Shown here: positions 24,551 through 33,838 of the stretch, piece after piece
How the letters are laid out: every line of letters starts with the position of its first letter
Position numbering within the stretch: the stretch's first letter is position 1
Assembly (NCBI GenBank): GCA_002709075.1
Contig: PAPV01000013.1
Coordinates: 92,177 to 127,630 of the forward strand
Direction of reading: 5' to 3'
Length of the DNA: 35,454 bases
Origin: Rhodospirillaceae bacterium
Lineage (GTDB): Bacteria > Pseudomonadota > Alphaproteobacteria > MPNO01 > UBA2964
Notes under the pieces: generated by a model
Database searches by the model: none
Told to the model about the DNA's origin: nothing
Seen by the model: the letters and a program-made list of their open reading frames with translations, nothing else
Program-made: the position numbers and the translations under genes

Positions 24551-25951
24551 CTAGAGTTCGTGAACCTTTTTTACTAATGAATCGAAGCTTTCCGCATCTC
24601 TGATGCGACTTCTTTCGAACCGTCTCTTCACTCCTGGTAGAACAATTTTAAGAACAGGATATCCATATCGATAAAGGCTTGGAAATGTATTAAGTAAATT
24701 TCCGAGATGAAATCGCCAGCTTTCAGATGATTGCGACAATGCAGATGGAAGGAGTTCTTCTGGAGAGAATGGTTCCATCCTAATTGGAATAGCAAAGAAA
24801 TCGCCGTTGTTACCCCTATAAACCACATAAAATAATCCTAGCTTATCATATAATCCATCTTGTGTTGGATTTATTAGGCCTTTGAGCATTTCGTGATTAG
24901 GATTTTCGAATTCTATTATATTTTTGGCTGAGCGAATTTTTCTGCGCAATCCCCGTATAACCATCCCTCGGAATATCTTACCAAAAACCAATAAGCATAT
25001 CCTGGAGATAATATTATTTGAAACCAAAAATTCCTCCAACATCTTCTTAAAGCCACTCTTTGAAAGACCTGAAGTTGTAATGGTAACTCCGGCCGGAATT
25101 CCAAGTTGATTAGGTATACAATAATATTGACCACGTATTTTCCATATACTGCAATTACATCCCAGAAATTTAGACATATTTGATGTATCGAAGTTTTGAA
25201 GTTCACCATTTTGGGGATTTATTCGCTCCAACTCTGGCACATGACTATTTGTTATTGGTTGATGTATAAATTCTGGTACATGAGTATGTTGGTACTTTAA
25301 TGCTTCGCTATATATAATTGTTGCACATTCTACATCCCCGGTTTCTCTGCACCTCTCAGCAGCTGTCGACGCCATAATGCCTCTAATACTTGGCGCAACG
25401 CCCATTGCCTTTTTGTAAGTTATTATTGCTTCAGTTTTTTCGCCAAGATTCCATTGCGCGTCGGCGAGAAACCAATAACTATATCCAGCAACAATTCCAC
25501 CAGATAACTTTGAAATTTCCAGAGCCTCCCGAGCTTTTTCCCAATTCTTTTCTCGGATATACGATACGCCAAGATTAAGCCATGCAGAACCATGCTTTGG
25601 ATAAAGAACAACGGCGGCCCCGAGCAAAGCCTGTGCAGTTTTAATATTGTCCGTAAATGGCTGTGGCGCTTCAAAATGCTCGTTGAAAGGTAGATCTTTA
25701 ATGTCGGTTTGTGTTGATTTCGCGTGGGAATAAGAAATTTCTTGAACGAAATTAACTTTGAGGAAATGACGACTATGAGCGTATAACATATCAGCACAAA
25801 ATCGTCTCGCCCAATTTATTGAGGAAAACTTTGACTTACCTATAAACGAGAGAGAATTTTTGTCCTCTGCCTCGAAAAGTAATGTTTCAATATCCACTAG
25901 TGACTGTTTGGGTCTGTTAAGTTCAGCGATTTTTTTTTGCTTGAAAAACAT
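24551..25951 (-). CDS. TPR-repeat protein with unknown C-terminal half
   Basis: This 466-residue protein has tetratricopeptide repeats from about 105 to 215; examples are SAWLNLGVSYIREKNWEKAREAL and YWFLADAQWNLGEKTEAIITYKKA, with Gly/Ala/Tyr at repeat positions. The N-terminal 100 and C-terminal 240 residues are not recognised. The C-terminal part contains a short Cys motif (LGCNCSIW) and hydrophobic, basic stretches, but no clear signal peptide. TPR domains bind other proteins, so it may be a scaffold for the glycan machinery encoded around it (inference). It sits in the minus-strand run between another TPR protein (81-base gap with no feature seen) and the PDxxW copy A. Confidence 0.65.
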   Translation of the reverse strand: MFFKQKKIAELNRPKQSLVDIETLLFEAEDKNSLSFIGKSKFSSINWARRFCADMLYAHSRHFLKVNFVQEISYSHAKSTQTDIKDLPFNEHFEAPQPFTDNIKTAQALLGAAVVLYPKHGSAWLNLGVSYIREKNWEKAREALEISKLSGGIVAGYSYWFLADAQWNLGEKTEAIITYKKAMGVAPSIRGIMASTAAERCRETGDVECATIIYSEALKYQHTHVPEFIHQPITNSHVPELERINPQNGELQNFDTSNMSKFLGCNCSIWKIRGQYYCIPNQLGIPAGVTITTSGLSKSGFKKMLEEFLVSNNIISRICLLVFGKIFRGMVIRGLRRKIRSAKNIIEFENPNHEMLKGLINPTQDGLYDKLGLFYVVYRGNNGDFFAIPIRMEPFSPEELLPSALSQSSESWRFHLGNLLNTFPSLYRYGYPVLKIVLPGVKRRFERSRIRDAESFDSLVKKVHEL

Positions 25952-26032
25952 GAAGTAGTATCTTTACAAAGGTGCGTAATTACAAAAATATTGGTTACTT
26001 ATAGCCTAGTGGTAATAAGAAAAAAACTTATT

Positions 26033-27115
26033 TCACAAAGCGGTTTCAATTGTGATTGCACCCCCATTGATAGCTGCATAATAATGTTCCATAGCTTCGC
26101 TGTATTTACCCTCTTTAGTTAGCCTTCGTCCAACAATTCTGTGAGCAGCAGAAAATGAGGGCACAAGTTCCACTACAGATTTTAATTGTTCGGTGGCGTT
26201 AATACTATCTTCTTTATCGACTATTTCCAGGGACATTAAGTATTTTGCCCATGGTATATTCTTATGACACTGAAGAGCAAGATCTAGTAATTGAGGAACA
26301 TCAGTTTGATTTTGAATGACTTTTTCTAAAAGAGCTAAACGCAAATAGGAAAGTCCTTTCATGTTTGAGGGCCAATTTGTTTCAGATGTTTTTTTTGTAA
26401 TTTTTAGTAAAGCTTCTCTGGCTTGATCAATCAATGAGTTTGATTTTGTTAAACTTTTAAGAAGGACTGCTGATGGCCAATTATTTTTACTTTCCGTATA
26501 TAGATTGCTCCCACACTTGTTCATTAATATACTTACATGGTGGATACGATAAGCTAAATCTGCAAAATCATAATTTACAACTGGTACATTTGTCGCACTC
26601 TCCAGGCGCAAGAACATGTATTTTAGAGCTTCATTTGGACATCCCATTTCCATTTTGATTTTAACAAGGCGTTGGATTAGTTCGGTGTTCCGAGACCCCC
26701 TATTTATAGCGCTCTCAAGAATTTTTATGGTTTCTGCTTGGCAACTATTTTCAGAAAACAGTGATGATAACTTTAATGTGACGGTATCAGCATAAACATT
26801 TGAATCCGGATTATCCGAATAATTATTAAGCGATGATTTTTGTTCTTGCGGATGAGGTGTTGGATTATGCCCACCCGTTATAGGAAAACGCAGTAAATCT
26901 GATCTCTCTTTGCACTTTGCGGCGAATGCCCTGACCCTCTCAATTATTGATGAGAGTTTTCTAATATAGAGCTGAAGATATGTTAATAGATATGAAATCA
27001 ATTTTGCAGTAAATTTAAGTATAAAACCTGCAATAACTAAAAAAATTGCGGTTACATATTTTAGTGGGTACGGAAGCGAATTTAATGATTGTGAAATTCG
27101 CGTTAATCTGCTCAT
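26033..27115 (-). CDS. membrane-anchored helical-repeat (TPR-like) protein
   Basis: This 360-residue protein has a basic N-terminus and a long hydrophobic stretch (about 19-50) that could be one or two membrane helices. A linker rich in charged and polar residues follows, then helical repeats: LIQRLVKIKMEMGCPNEALKYM in the middle and RLTKEGKYSEAMEHYYAAI at the end, with typical TPR spacing. Its start overlaps the stop of the unknown gene at 27112 by 4 bases (TCAT on the + strand), indicating translational coupling. It could tether the soluble TPR protein and neighbours to the membrane near the exporter (inference). Confidence 0.6.
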   Translation of the reverse strand: MSRLTRISQSLNSLPYPLKYVTAIFLVIAGFILKFTAKLISYLLTYLQLYIRKLSSIIERVRAFAAKCKERSDLLRFPITGGHNPTPHPQEQKSSLNNYSDNPDSNVYADTVTLKLSSLFSENSCQAETIKILESAINRGSRNTELIQRLVKIKMEMGCPNEALKYMFLRLESATNVPVVNYDFADLAYRIHHVSILMNKCGSNLYTESKNNWPSAVLLKSLTKSNSLIDQAREALLKITKKTSETNWPSNMKGLSYLRLALLEKVIQNQTDVPQLLDLALQCHKNIPWAKYLMSLEIVDKEDSINATEQLKSVVELVPSFSAAHRIVGRRLTKEGKYSEAMEHYYAAINGGAITIETAL

Positions 27116-27993
27116 TGTAAAAATCCTTTAATGACACTCTCGACTGAAGAAATTGGCTGCTTAATTTCTGCGTTTTTTGTAAGGCTGATACCTAAATCTC
27201 TAGCCAGTAATCTAATGTTCAAATCTGTTAGAGTATCAATTTGAATTTCTGTTTGATTGAAAAGCTGCATGGTTGCAGGCCTTGAATTAATTTCAAACGG
27301 CTGAAAAAATAGAAACTCTTCTGATATAGTAGTCCGCAAATGTTTTTTCTGGGCAGAGGACCATAGAATTGATGAGAAATCACAGGGTTTGGGACAACCA
27401 ATCAAACCAATATCACTTGCTATGACTTTACTTCGAGCCACTTTAAGAATTTTCTCTAATTTTTGATGGGTAGTAATCTTAGATATATCCTGCCCAATCC
27501 AAAATATATCACATTTTGAACCCGAAGAATAATTCTCAAAATTTCTTGAGTCTGTCACATGAAAAACTGGCTCCGCTGAACAAGTCTTTTCTTGCTCGTA
27601 ATTGATGTTACTAAAAAAATAGTCCCCTATCATTTTAGCCCAGGAATTTCTTTCTAAGTTATCTTCAATGATTTCCACAGATATTCCTTGAGAAGCAAGC
27701 CAAAGCGGCACATAACACCCTGCTGTTCTAAAAAATACAATTTTTATTTTTCTTTCAAAATCATGCGCGATGGCTAAAAATCTTCTAGTCATTGGTATTG
27801 AGGCTGCTAGACCAATTGCAGCACAGTAGGGAACCCCATAAGTTTGTTGCGTTGCAGATTTCAAACCTTTTTGCAATAAGGTAAATTGTAGAATTTCAGT
27901 TTCTGAAAGTGGGATTTTATCAATTTCCCCGATTGAAGGGTCGATGGCTACATGAGCACAATCCGGCACAGATTTTTTGGTTCTCGCTGTCAA
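27112..27993 (-). CDS. unknown cytoplasmic protein, possibly Rossmann-like
   Basis: I do not recognise this 293-residue protein. It has alternating hydrophobic strands and helices: KIKIVFFRTAG (about 83-93), ISVEIIED, CDIFWIGQD and KVIASDIGLIGCP, in the order expected for a Rossmann or methyltransferase-like fold, but no GxGxG loop is visible. It has no signal peptide. It overlaps both neighbours by 4 bases: its start overlaps the stop of the PDxxW copy B gene (27990-27993) and its stop overlaps the start of the TPR-like gene (27112-27115). Such tight coupling suggests the three products are needed in fixed amounts, perhaps as a complex. A degenerate methyltransferase is one alternative. Confidence 0.5.
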   Translation of the reverse strand: MTARTKKSVPDCAHVAIDPSIGEIDKIPLSETEILQFTLLQKGLKSATQQTYGVPYCAAIGLAASIPMTRRFLAIAHDFERKIKIVFFRTAGCYVPLWLASQGISVEIIEDNLERNSWAKMIGDYFFSNINYEQEKTCSAEPVFHVTDSRNFENYSSGSKCDIFWIGQDISKITTHQKLEKILKVARSKVIASDIGLIGCPKPCDFSSILWSSAQKKHLRTTISEEFLFFQPFEINSRPATMQLFNQTEIQIDTLTDLNIRLLARDLGISLTKNAEIKQPISSVESVIKGFLQ

Positions 27994-29399
27994 ATCTTTA
28001 AACCCCGTTTTTTAAGTGCATCAGGCCCAATGATATTGTAATGAAAATACCCACGGGTTTGACCGGTTTGCGGATTGGGCATCCCCGATATTATCAAACC
28101 TCTCAAAAAGGTTTTTAATAAGTCTTTATCAGAGGCAAGCGCATCAATTTTTTCTGTGCCTTTAAAACAACTATTGTCTGGTGCAAAAATTGTAGCGCCG
28201 TCAGATATTTTAATATGAGGTAAGGGATGAACTTCATGCAAAGCAAATGCGAGTAATCGGGCAGCAATGGAACAACCTAATTCATCTAAATCCGCAATAA
28301 TTTTTAAAGTCTCTCTATACTGATACATTCTGTACATTTTTAGTGAAGAAATATGTGCTGCCCTAGACCATCCTGATACCGGTACTTTGCCGGTATGAAT
28401 ACGAAATTGTTGAGATAGGACTGCCTCAGTTAATTGATCCCCAAAGTCTTTTGAGATTTTAGCAACATCAAGGAGATTCATCGGACCTCGATCTAGATAC
28501 CACTCGTTATAGCTCATGGAAGGTGTCAAACTAACCATCATGATTTGGTCACTGTTTGTTACAAAATTTATCGTATTAAATTCAAGTCCTTCATTAAGCA
28601 TTTGGGAGTCGCTCAGTCTGAAACCAGCACTTGGGTCAACGATAAGAAAATCACTCGGGAACGGTGCACGGATTAATAAGCCTTCAACACGCTTTGTCGT
28701 ATGATTTGGTTCAGTTCTCCATAGAATCACCTCAGAAAAGCTCGCAAAATGGTCGGCATCTGCAAATTGGGCAACAACTAAAGGATGTAGATGATCAATT
28801 AATAATCGTGCCATCTCTCGATTACTTATGGTTACAGCATTCTGTTTATCTGGTTTGAAATTTAATCGAAAATCTTTAATAAATGTTTCAAGATTTGGGC
28901 GAAGGCATTTAATGAAAAATGCTCTATATCCCATATCATATTTTTGTTTTAGATATTTAAAAGCTCCGTCACCCCACGCAATATCTGGTACTATTGTTAC
29001 TAACAAAGCGTTTTTTTCTTTAGCCCACAATTGTTCTTGGTGTTGGTAATAATGATGTTGAGAAAAAATATCGCGGTCCCGAAAGGTATCTTGAACAATA
29101 AAATTCACCTCACAGATTTTAGATAGAGTACGGAAAGCTGGTGAGCTTCGTATAATCGCTGCGTCATGAAAAGTAGTAATAATAGAATATGTTATAACTA
29201 CACTTTTATAAATTGCTGGTAGATTATTGGGAGCAAGAATTGTCGGAATACTGACTTCAGTCAAGAGATTTCGGTGTAGTTCCCCCCAAACCACTGTGAC
29301 AAGGTGAATGTGTCCTAGTTGAACCGAAGGAGTAGGTAATTCCACTGTCCGTCGTTCCGCCCAACGAGACCTTGATGTCTGATCAATTACATTTTTCAT
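27990..29399 (-). CDS. unknown protein, PDxxW family copy B (possible glycosyltransferase)
   Basis: This 469-residue protein is a paralogue of the one at 23091-24536. It has an extra N-terminal 30 residues, then HLVTVVWGELHRNLL, IPTILAPNNLPA (51-62), LLVTIVPDIAWGDGAF (132-147) and REMARLLIDHLHPLV (194-208). The conserved W-G-x-x-H, NLPA, PDxxW and IDHxHP elements in the same order make common descent likely. No membrane segment is evident. It starts 7 bases after the zinc-motif methyltransferase and is coupled by a 4-base overlap to the unknown gene at 27112. A nucleotide-sugar-dependent transferase role is a guess based on fold-like features and the lack of any standard glycosyltransferase nearby. 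Confidence 0.6.
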   Translation of the reverse strand: MKNVIDQTSRSRWAERRTVELPTPSVQLGHIHLVTVVWGELHRNLLTEVSIPTILAPNNLPAIYKSVVITYSIITTFHDAAIIRSSPAFRTLSKICEVNFIVQDTFRDRDIFSQHHYYQHQEQLWAKEKNALLVTIVPDIAWGDGAFKYLKQKYDMGYRAFFIKCLRPNLETFIKDFRLNFKPDKQNAVTISNREMARLLIDHLHPLVVAQFADADHFASFSEVILWRTEPNHTTKRVEGLLIRAPFPSDFLIVDPSAGFRLSDSQMLNEGLEFNTINFVTNSDQIMMVSLTPSMSYNEWYLDRGPMNLLDVAKISKDFGDQLTEAVLSQQFRIHTGKVPVSGWSRAAHISSLKMYRMYQYRETLKIIADLDELGCSIAARLLAFALHEVHPLPHIKISDGATIFAPDNSCFKGTEKIDALASDKDLLKTFLRGLIISGMPNPQTGQTRGYFHYNIIGPDALKKRGLKI

Positions 29400-29405
29400 T
29401 TACAA

Positions 29406-30704
29406 TCATGTTGCTTCGAAAATAGAGTTGGGGTGACCATTCCGTCCGGCTAAAGAATCAGCCCGTGCTGAAAATATATCACCTTTAAACCCAAGATTAC
29501 GTAATTTTTTGGTAATCACCCGATCATGAAGATACGCGGTGATTATGATTACCTCTAGACCTTCTATTGCCTTTTTCGTAGGCAGTTTCGCTGGACAGGA
29601 TCCACCATCCCAAAATATTTTTTTTCCGTCATATTGGGCAGCATCATCAATTGCAACTAAAGGTGCGAATAGTGATTGGTAAAAACCAGTTAAAGATTGT
29701 GAATAAGCGCATGCACCATAGAGACCAACCCGCTTTTTTGAAATTGAAATTATTTTTTCTCTGCCCAAATCGATTTTGTTTTGAAAATTAATGCCCCAGT
29801 TGGAGACCACATTTCTCGTTTCAGGTTCGATAAATTTATCTTCTATTTTTGTAGTTTTTTCTAGCAGATATCCGACGTCATGCCCGTCTTTGACCTCTCG
29901 GCGGTTAAGAATGCTTAATCCCAGTTTAAAGAATATTCTTTTAAGAATTTTTTCGCTAAAATAATGAACATGCATGAAATGTAGATCAACTGGAGAAATA
30001 TTTTCGATGATATATTCTAGTCTTGGTACCTCAAGGTAAAATTTTCCGCCCATTCTTAACCCCTTTATTGCCGCGGTTAAAAACTCTATCGGATGGACCA
30101 CATGTTCAAGAACTTGGCGTAGCACCACCAAATCAGCGTTATAATTAATATTTGGTTCGGGAAACATTTGTCTTCGAACTTTTAAATTTTCTGGTTTGTG
30201 AAACTCGAAAGAGTCTGGAAGACCAGGTTCAATAATTGTTACCGATTTAGAAGTTGCTGCAAATAAACGTGCCAGATCGCCGCTTCCTCCACCTATTTCA
30301 AGAACATTGTCTGTTGACGAGTCTGGTTTCACAAAACTGACTGTATCTTTGAGACCTGCTGTCATGCTTATGTCTACAGGAACATTTGTTGGTATCTGAC
30401 TTTTATATATTTCTTCGCTTCGCGAGGCGTCAAATCCAGCATTGAAAATATGTCCGCAGCGGTTGCATTCGCATATTTCCATTTTCCCAAAAAAGGATTT
30501 TGTGATGTGAGTATTTGGTTCCACAACATGGTATATTGGGCACTGAAAAACAGGCATCAAAGATTGAACATCTGAAAACTTACAAATTGGGCAAACTTCT
30601 AACCCTTTATAAAAATTTGCAGTTAAAACATCATGAGTGTTATTATTTTTTTTGATCTTCAAGAGAACCTCACTGTCCTTTAACCAATTGAAGATCACGA
30701 TCAT
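29406..30704 (-). CDS. sugar C-methyltransferase-like protein with N-terminal zinc motif
   Basis: The 432-residue protein has a zinc-ribbon-like N-terminus (CPIC near 37-40 and CECNRCGH near 77-84), a methyltransferase core with VLEIGGGSGDLARLF and LRQVLEHVVHP, and a C-terminal Rossmann-like domain (KKRVGLYGA onward) that ends with VIIITAYLHDRVITKKL. This order matches Methyltransf_13/12/14 proteins, many of which C-methylate nucleotide sugars. The gene overlaps the ATPase gene by 35 bases if ATG 30704 is used. A TTG at 30662, with GAGG before it, would avoid the overlap; I cannot decide between them. Its place directly behind the exporter ties it to synthesis of the exported glycan. Confidence 0.8.
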   Translation of the reverse strand: MIVIFNWLKDSEVLLKIKKNNNTHDVLTANFYKGLEVCPICKFSDVQSLMPVFQCPIYHVVEPNTHITKSFFGKMEICECNRCGHIFNAGFDASRSEEIYKSQIPTNVPVDISMTAGLKDTVSFVKPDSSTDNVLEIGGGSGDLARLFAATSKSVTIIEPGLPDSFEFHKPENLKVRRQMFPEPNINYNADLVVLRQVLEHVVHPIEFLTAAIKGLRMGGKFYLEVPRLEYIIENISPVDLHFMHVHYFSEKILKRIFFKLGLSILNRREVKDGHDVGYLLEKTTKIEDKFIEPETRNVVSNWGINFQNKIDLGREKIISISKKRVGLYGACAYSQSLTGFYQSLFAPLVAIDDAAQYDGKKIFWDGGSCPAKLPTKKAIEGLEVIIITAYLHDRVITKKLRNLGFKGDIFSARADSLAGRNGHPNSIFEAT

Positions 30705-31716
30705 AAAGATCTATAACGTCGTCCACTTCCCCAACGGCTTTGACACGCCCTTTTTCTAATAAAATACCTTTGTTACACCATTCCTGTAGGATGCCTGGAT
30801 TGTGTGTTGCAACAACCATTATACCCGCCGCACCAACAAAATTTTCCAAACGATCATTTGCTTCTTCAATGAACGCAGCGTCACCAGCCCCGATCATTTC
30901 ATCCATGAGTAGGATTTCAGGACGCAATGCAGTCGCACAACCAAAGGACAATCTCACCATCATCCCAGAAGAATATGTTCGTATTGGAACGTTGAGATAA
31001 TCACCAAGACCTGTGAAGTCAGCTATCTCTTCTTGAATGTGATCAATTTCTTCGTTTGTTAACCCAAGCAATTGAGCACGGAGACGAATATTTTCATAGC
31101 CAGTCGCATCAGGATCCATTCCTGCCTCTAGCGCAAACATAGGTGTAACGGCTCCATTGATTTTTATTTCTCCTGACACCGGTTCATATATGCCTGCTAA
31201 AAGTCTTAAGAGTGTGGTTTTTCCGGCCCCGTTTCGACCTAGAAGACCAATTCGGTCACCCTTTTTCAAAATTAAAGAAATTTTTTCAAGTGCCCGAACA
31301 CTTATAAATCCCGACTCATCTTGGAAAAAACGTGCTCCAAGTTGTTTTAAATCTTCTTCCTTGGTACGGAATTGTGTAAGCCCTTCATTGCGGAGTTTAT
31401 TAAGTCGATCTTCCCACTTCGACTTATATCCAAACTTCCTCATTATTACGTGACGAAGTGACTTAGCCTTTATATCCAAAAGTGGAAACTCTACACTGGC
31501 TTTATCAACTACAATGCTCGTTGTTGACTTTCTTGTACGGGATAAATTTTTTGTTGATTTCTGTTTTGGAGTTTCTTTAGAAGTGATTGATGAAAACTGC
31601 TTGTTTTGAACACCAGATTTTACGCGTTTTTCAACACTTTTGGTTTCAGAAACTGGAACAGTGCTCTGAACCTTCTTATTTGTGCTTTGGCTCACTTTAT
31701 TTTTTTTCGAAACCAC
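30670..31716 (-). CDS. Wzt/KpsT-like polysaccharide ABC transporter ATPase
   Basis: The ATPase has Walker A GRNGAGKTT (about 160-168 from this start), the ABC signature YSSGMMVRLS, Walker B ILLMDEMIGAGD and an H-loop ATHNPG. It powers export of a glycan through the Wzm-like permease. The protein ends soon after the nucleotide-binding domain (LYDRDLQLVKGQ), so the C-terminal carbohydrate-binding domain of O9a-type Wzt is absent. I use GTG 31716, 25 bases after the permease stop. The frame stays open to a TTG at 31806 inside the permease gene, which would add 30 residues. About 70 Ser/Thr/Lys-rich residues precede the ABC domain; most relatives lack them. Confidence 0.88.
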   Translation of the reverse strand: MVSKKNKVSQSTNKKVQSTVPVSETKSVEKRVKSGVQNKQFSSITSKETPKQKSTKNLSRTRKSTTSIVVDKASVEFPLLDIKAKSLRHVIMRKFGYKSKWEDRLNKLRNEGLTQFRTKEEDLKQLGARFFQDESGFISVRALEKISLILKKGDRIGLLGRNGAGKTTLLRLLAGIYEPVSGEIKINGAVTPMFALEAGMDPDATGYENIRLRAQLLGLTNEEIDHIQEEIADFTGLGDYLNVPIRTYSSGMMVRLSFGCATALRPEILLMDEMIGAGDAAFIEEANDRLENFVGAAGIMVVATHNPGILQEWCNKGILLEKGRVKAVGEVDDVIDLYDRDLQLVKGQ

Positions 31717-31741
31717 TTTCTCTATAAATCTCGCATAATTT

Positions 31742-32824
31742 TTATAACCAATAGACAACTTTTGCTCGCACTTTGGCAAAAACGTAGTAGGTAATTGCCC
31801 AACCAACTATTGCTAAGAGTGTGACAGCCAACCAGCTTTTCCAGTAAGTGGGTTGGCCAAGAAGTGGTTGTCGTACGATATCAATCATGTGAAAAAATGG
31901 ATTATAAAGAACAATAAGAATTTTATTTCCGGTAAGTTGAGAAGGATAATAAATGATTGGTGTTAGCCAAAAAAGAACACCGAAAAGAGCTTGTATAATT
32001 TGTGGCACATCTCTAAAGCGAGTTGATGCGAAGGCACACAACATTCCAATCCAGCTTGCGTTTAAAAGAAGTAAAAGCAGGCTTAATGGGAGAAGAATTA
32101 AGGTTTCGATAGAGGGAGTGACAAGAAAAATGATTGCAACGACGAAATATACAACAACGTTATGAAAGAATGTAAGGATGCTTCTATAAATCGTTTCAAA
32201 TAAGTAGAAAAAATATGGTCGCTTAATTTGTTGGATGTAACCTTGATTATTTATGAATGATTGGGCAGTTTCCATTATTATACCGGTTAGCATACTCCAA
32301 ATTATGAAATTTATGCAGATATATGGAAGAAACTTCCCATAGCTGTGGTTAAACAAAAAACTTACGAGTGTTCCCATCGTAAGCATCTGAACTGCCATAC
32401 TTATTGTCATCCAAAACGGGCCAATGGCTGACCTTCGGTAACGCATTTTTATTTGTTGCTGTGCAAGCATACCCCATACACGCCATCCGAAGATTGCCTC
32501 CCAAAAATCAATTGAAGCGCGCTGATATATGGAGTTTTTAGAGGGTCGTTGATTATCGATTATATTTTCAGATAGTTTACGTCGAGTGGCAACTTTAGCC
32601 GCCCCACTTCGCCGACGCCGCCTCGGACTTTTGGTGGCAGCTGGATTCATATTATTGATTAGGCTCGATCGATTTGTATTTGCTTTGATCTCTTTATTCT
32701 TCGCTTGGCCAATTTGATCATTGGTTCTTGTTTCTGAGTGCTTTATTTTTGCGGTTTTGCTCGACAAAAGATCTGTATTAATGTTCTTCATTTCTGTCGT
32801 TTGAGATTTTTTGTTGCTATCCAC
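31742..32824 (-). CDS. Wzm-like ABC-2 polysaccharide transporter permease
   Basis: The permease has six or so hydrophobic segments after about residue 120, including the WGMLAQQQIKMRYRRSAIGPFW entry region, LTMGTLVSFLF and FWLTPIIYYPS, as in ABC-2 polysaccharide exporters. It pairs with the ATPase downstream. I use GTG 32824, preceded by AGG about 9 bases upstream and 25 bases after the methyltransferase stop; an ATG at 32905 lies within that upstream gene, and an ATG at 32791 is also possible. The first 100 residues are polar and basic with a run of five arginines (about 68-72), predicted disordered. Such an extension is unusual for the family. Confidence 0.88.
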   Translation of the reverse strand: MDSNKKSQTTEMKNINTDLLSSKTAKIKHSETRTNDQIGQAKNKEIKANTNRSSLINNMNPAATKSPRRRRRSGAAKVATRRKLSENIIDNQRPSKNSIYQRASIDFWEAIFGWRVWGMLAQQQIKMRYRRSAIGPFWMTISMAVQMLTMGTLVSFLFNHSYGKFLPYICINFIIWSMLTGIIMETAQSFINNQGYIQQIKRPYFFYLFETIYRSILTFFHNVVVYFVVAIIFLVTPSIETLILLPLSLLLLLLNASWIGMLCAFASTRFRDVPQIIQALFGVLFWLTPIIYYPSQLTGNKILIVLYNPFFHMIDIVRQPLLGQPTYWKSWLAVTLLAIVGWAITYYVFAKVRAKVVYWL

Positions 32825-32849
32825 TTTAAATTTACCTGATCTAGATTTT

Positions 32850-33602
32850 TTACAGGCTGTTTTCAGGTTTGTGTGCGATAAACGTTCTACCCCACCAACC
32901 CACATTCATGTGGGAAGCAAATTTGAATGCAGATTTATTTTGATATTCGATAAAAGCTCTCGCAACCCCTCGTTCCGGCGACCCCTTATACCCACAAAAC
33001 AAATCATCCATGTAAATAATGGTTCCTTCTTGTACAAAATCCTCAATAAAATCAAATACGGGAACTGCAGACTCATAAAGATCACAGTCAACATTAATTA
33101 AAGCAGCTTTTTTATCTGAAAAACTAAGTTTTAAATCTTCATTGAGACTCTCATTATAAAAACCCTTAACAGTGTGTACTTTGTCAACATAGATGCCATG
33201 TTTTTCAATGAGTTTCATGAAATTTTCAACAGAGGTCGCCAAAACTCCTTTTTTCCATAAATCGACAGTGGTATCGGCCTTCACCTCAGGAAGACCTTCA
33301 AAACTATCAAATGCATAGAATTCCATATTATTTAGGTTGCGCCGTCTTGCCTCAGTTAACGCCATTCTGAATGTTCTGCATTTGTGACAGCCAAATTCAA
33401 AGTAATCACCTTGGATCTCATTCATACGAATAAAGTCCATAGCACCGACAAACATTTCATACTTACCAATTTGTCGGTTTGCTTGATTGTAAGCTATTTC
33501 GTCTTCCTTATTCCAATTTTTTAGTTCCGTACCATCGGCCAAATGAACCCATGGTTCATCTATAAGCGGAGTTATAACAGCTTTGCTTTTTGTAGGTGGC
33601 AT
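32850..33602 (-). CDS. TylF/MycF-family O-methyltransferase
   Basis: This 250-residue protein has the TylF family layout: GDYFEFGCHKCRTF (motif I region, about 65-78), EFYAFDSFEGLPE, ALINVDCDLYESAVP and TIIYMDDLFCGYKGSPERGVARAF. The VDCDLY and MDD acidic residues fit the magnesium-dependent sugar O-methyltransferases MycF/TylF. It probably methylates a sugar hydroxyl in the cytoplasm. It heads the long minus-strand run; its stop lies 25 bases before the permease start I favour. The 236-base upstream gap (33603-33838) separates it from the reductase gene and may hold the operon promoter; I see no clear -35/-10 pair. Confidence 0.87.
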   Translation of the reverse strand: MPPTKSKAVITPLIDEPWVHLADGTELKNWNKEDEIAYNQANRQIGKYEMFVGAMDFIRMNEIQGDYFEFGCHKCRTFRMALTEARRRNLNNMEFYAFDSFEGLPEVKADTTVDLWKKGVLATSVENFMKLIEKHGIYVDKVHTVKGFYNESLNEDLKLSFSDKKAALINVDCDLYESAVPVFDFIEDFVQEGTIIYMDDLFCGYKGSPERGVARAFIEYQNKSAFKFASHMNVGWWGRTFIAHKPENSL

Positions 33603-33838
33603 AATAACGAGATCCTATAATCTATCCCTTTTAGATTCCTGCGTTAGTAACCGTTTAGTGGATACTTAACAAGAGAGAATAATGACCAATCTTTTAACTT
33701 TACAAACTTTGTGTAATTTTTTTTACGTTGTCTTCTGAACTTACTTATTATTTTACACTCTCATTTATCCATGCAAAAGCCAGTTTCTAAATAACTACAC
33801 ATAATTTTTCCATCTACATTAATAATGATTGGCAATAT

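Noticed and set aside
25423-25797. 124-residue minus-strand frame within the TPR gene
   Set aside because: It lies wholly inside the TPR-protein gene in another frame and shows no motif; the TPR frame has clear repeats.
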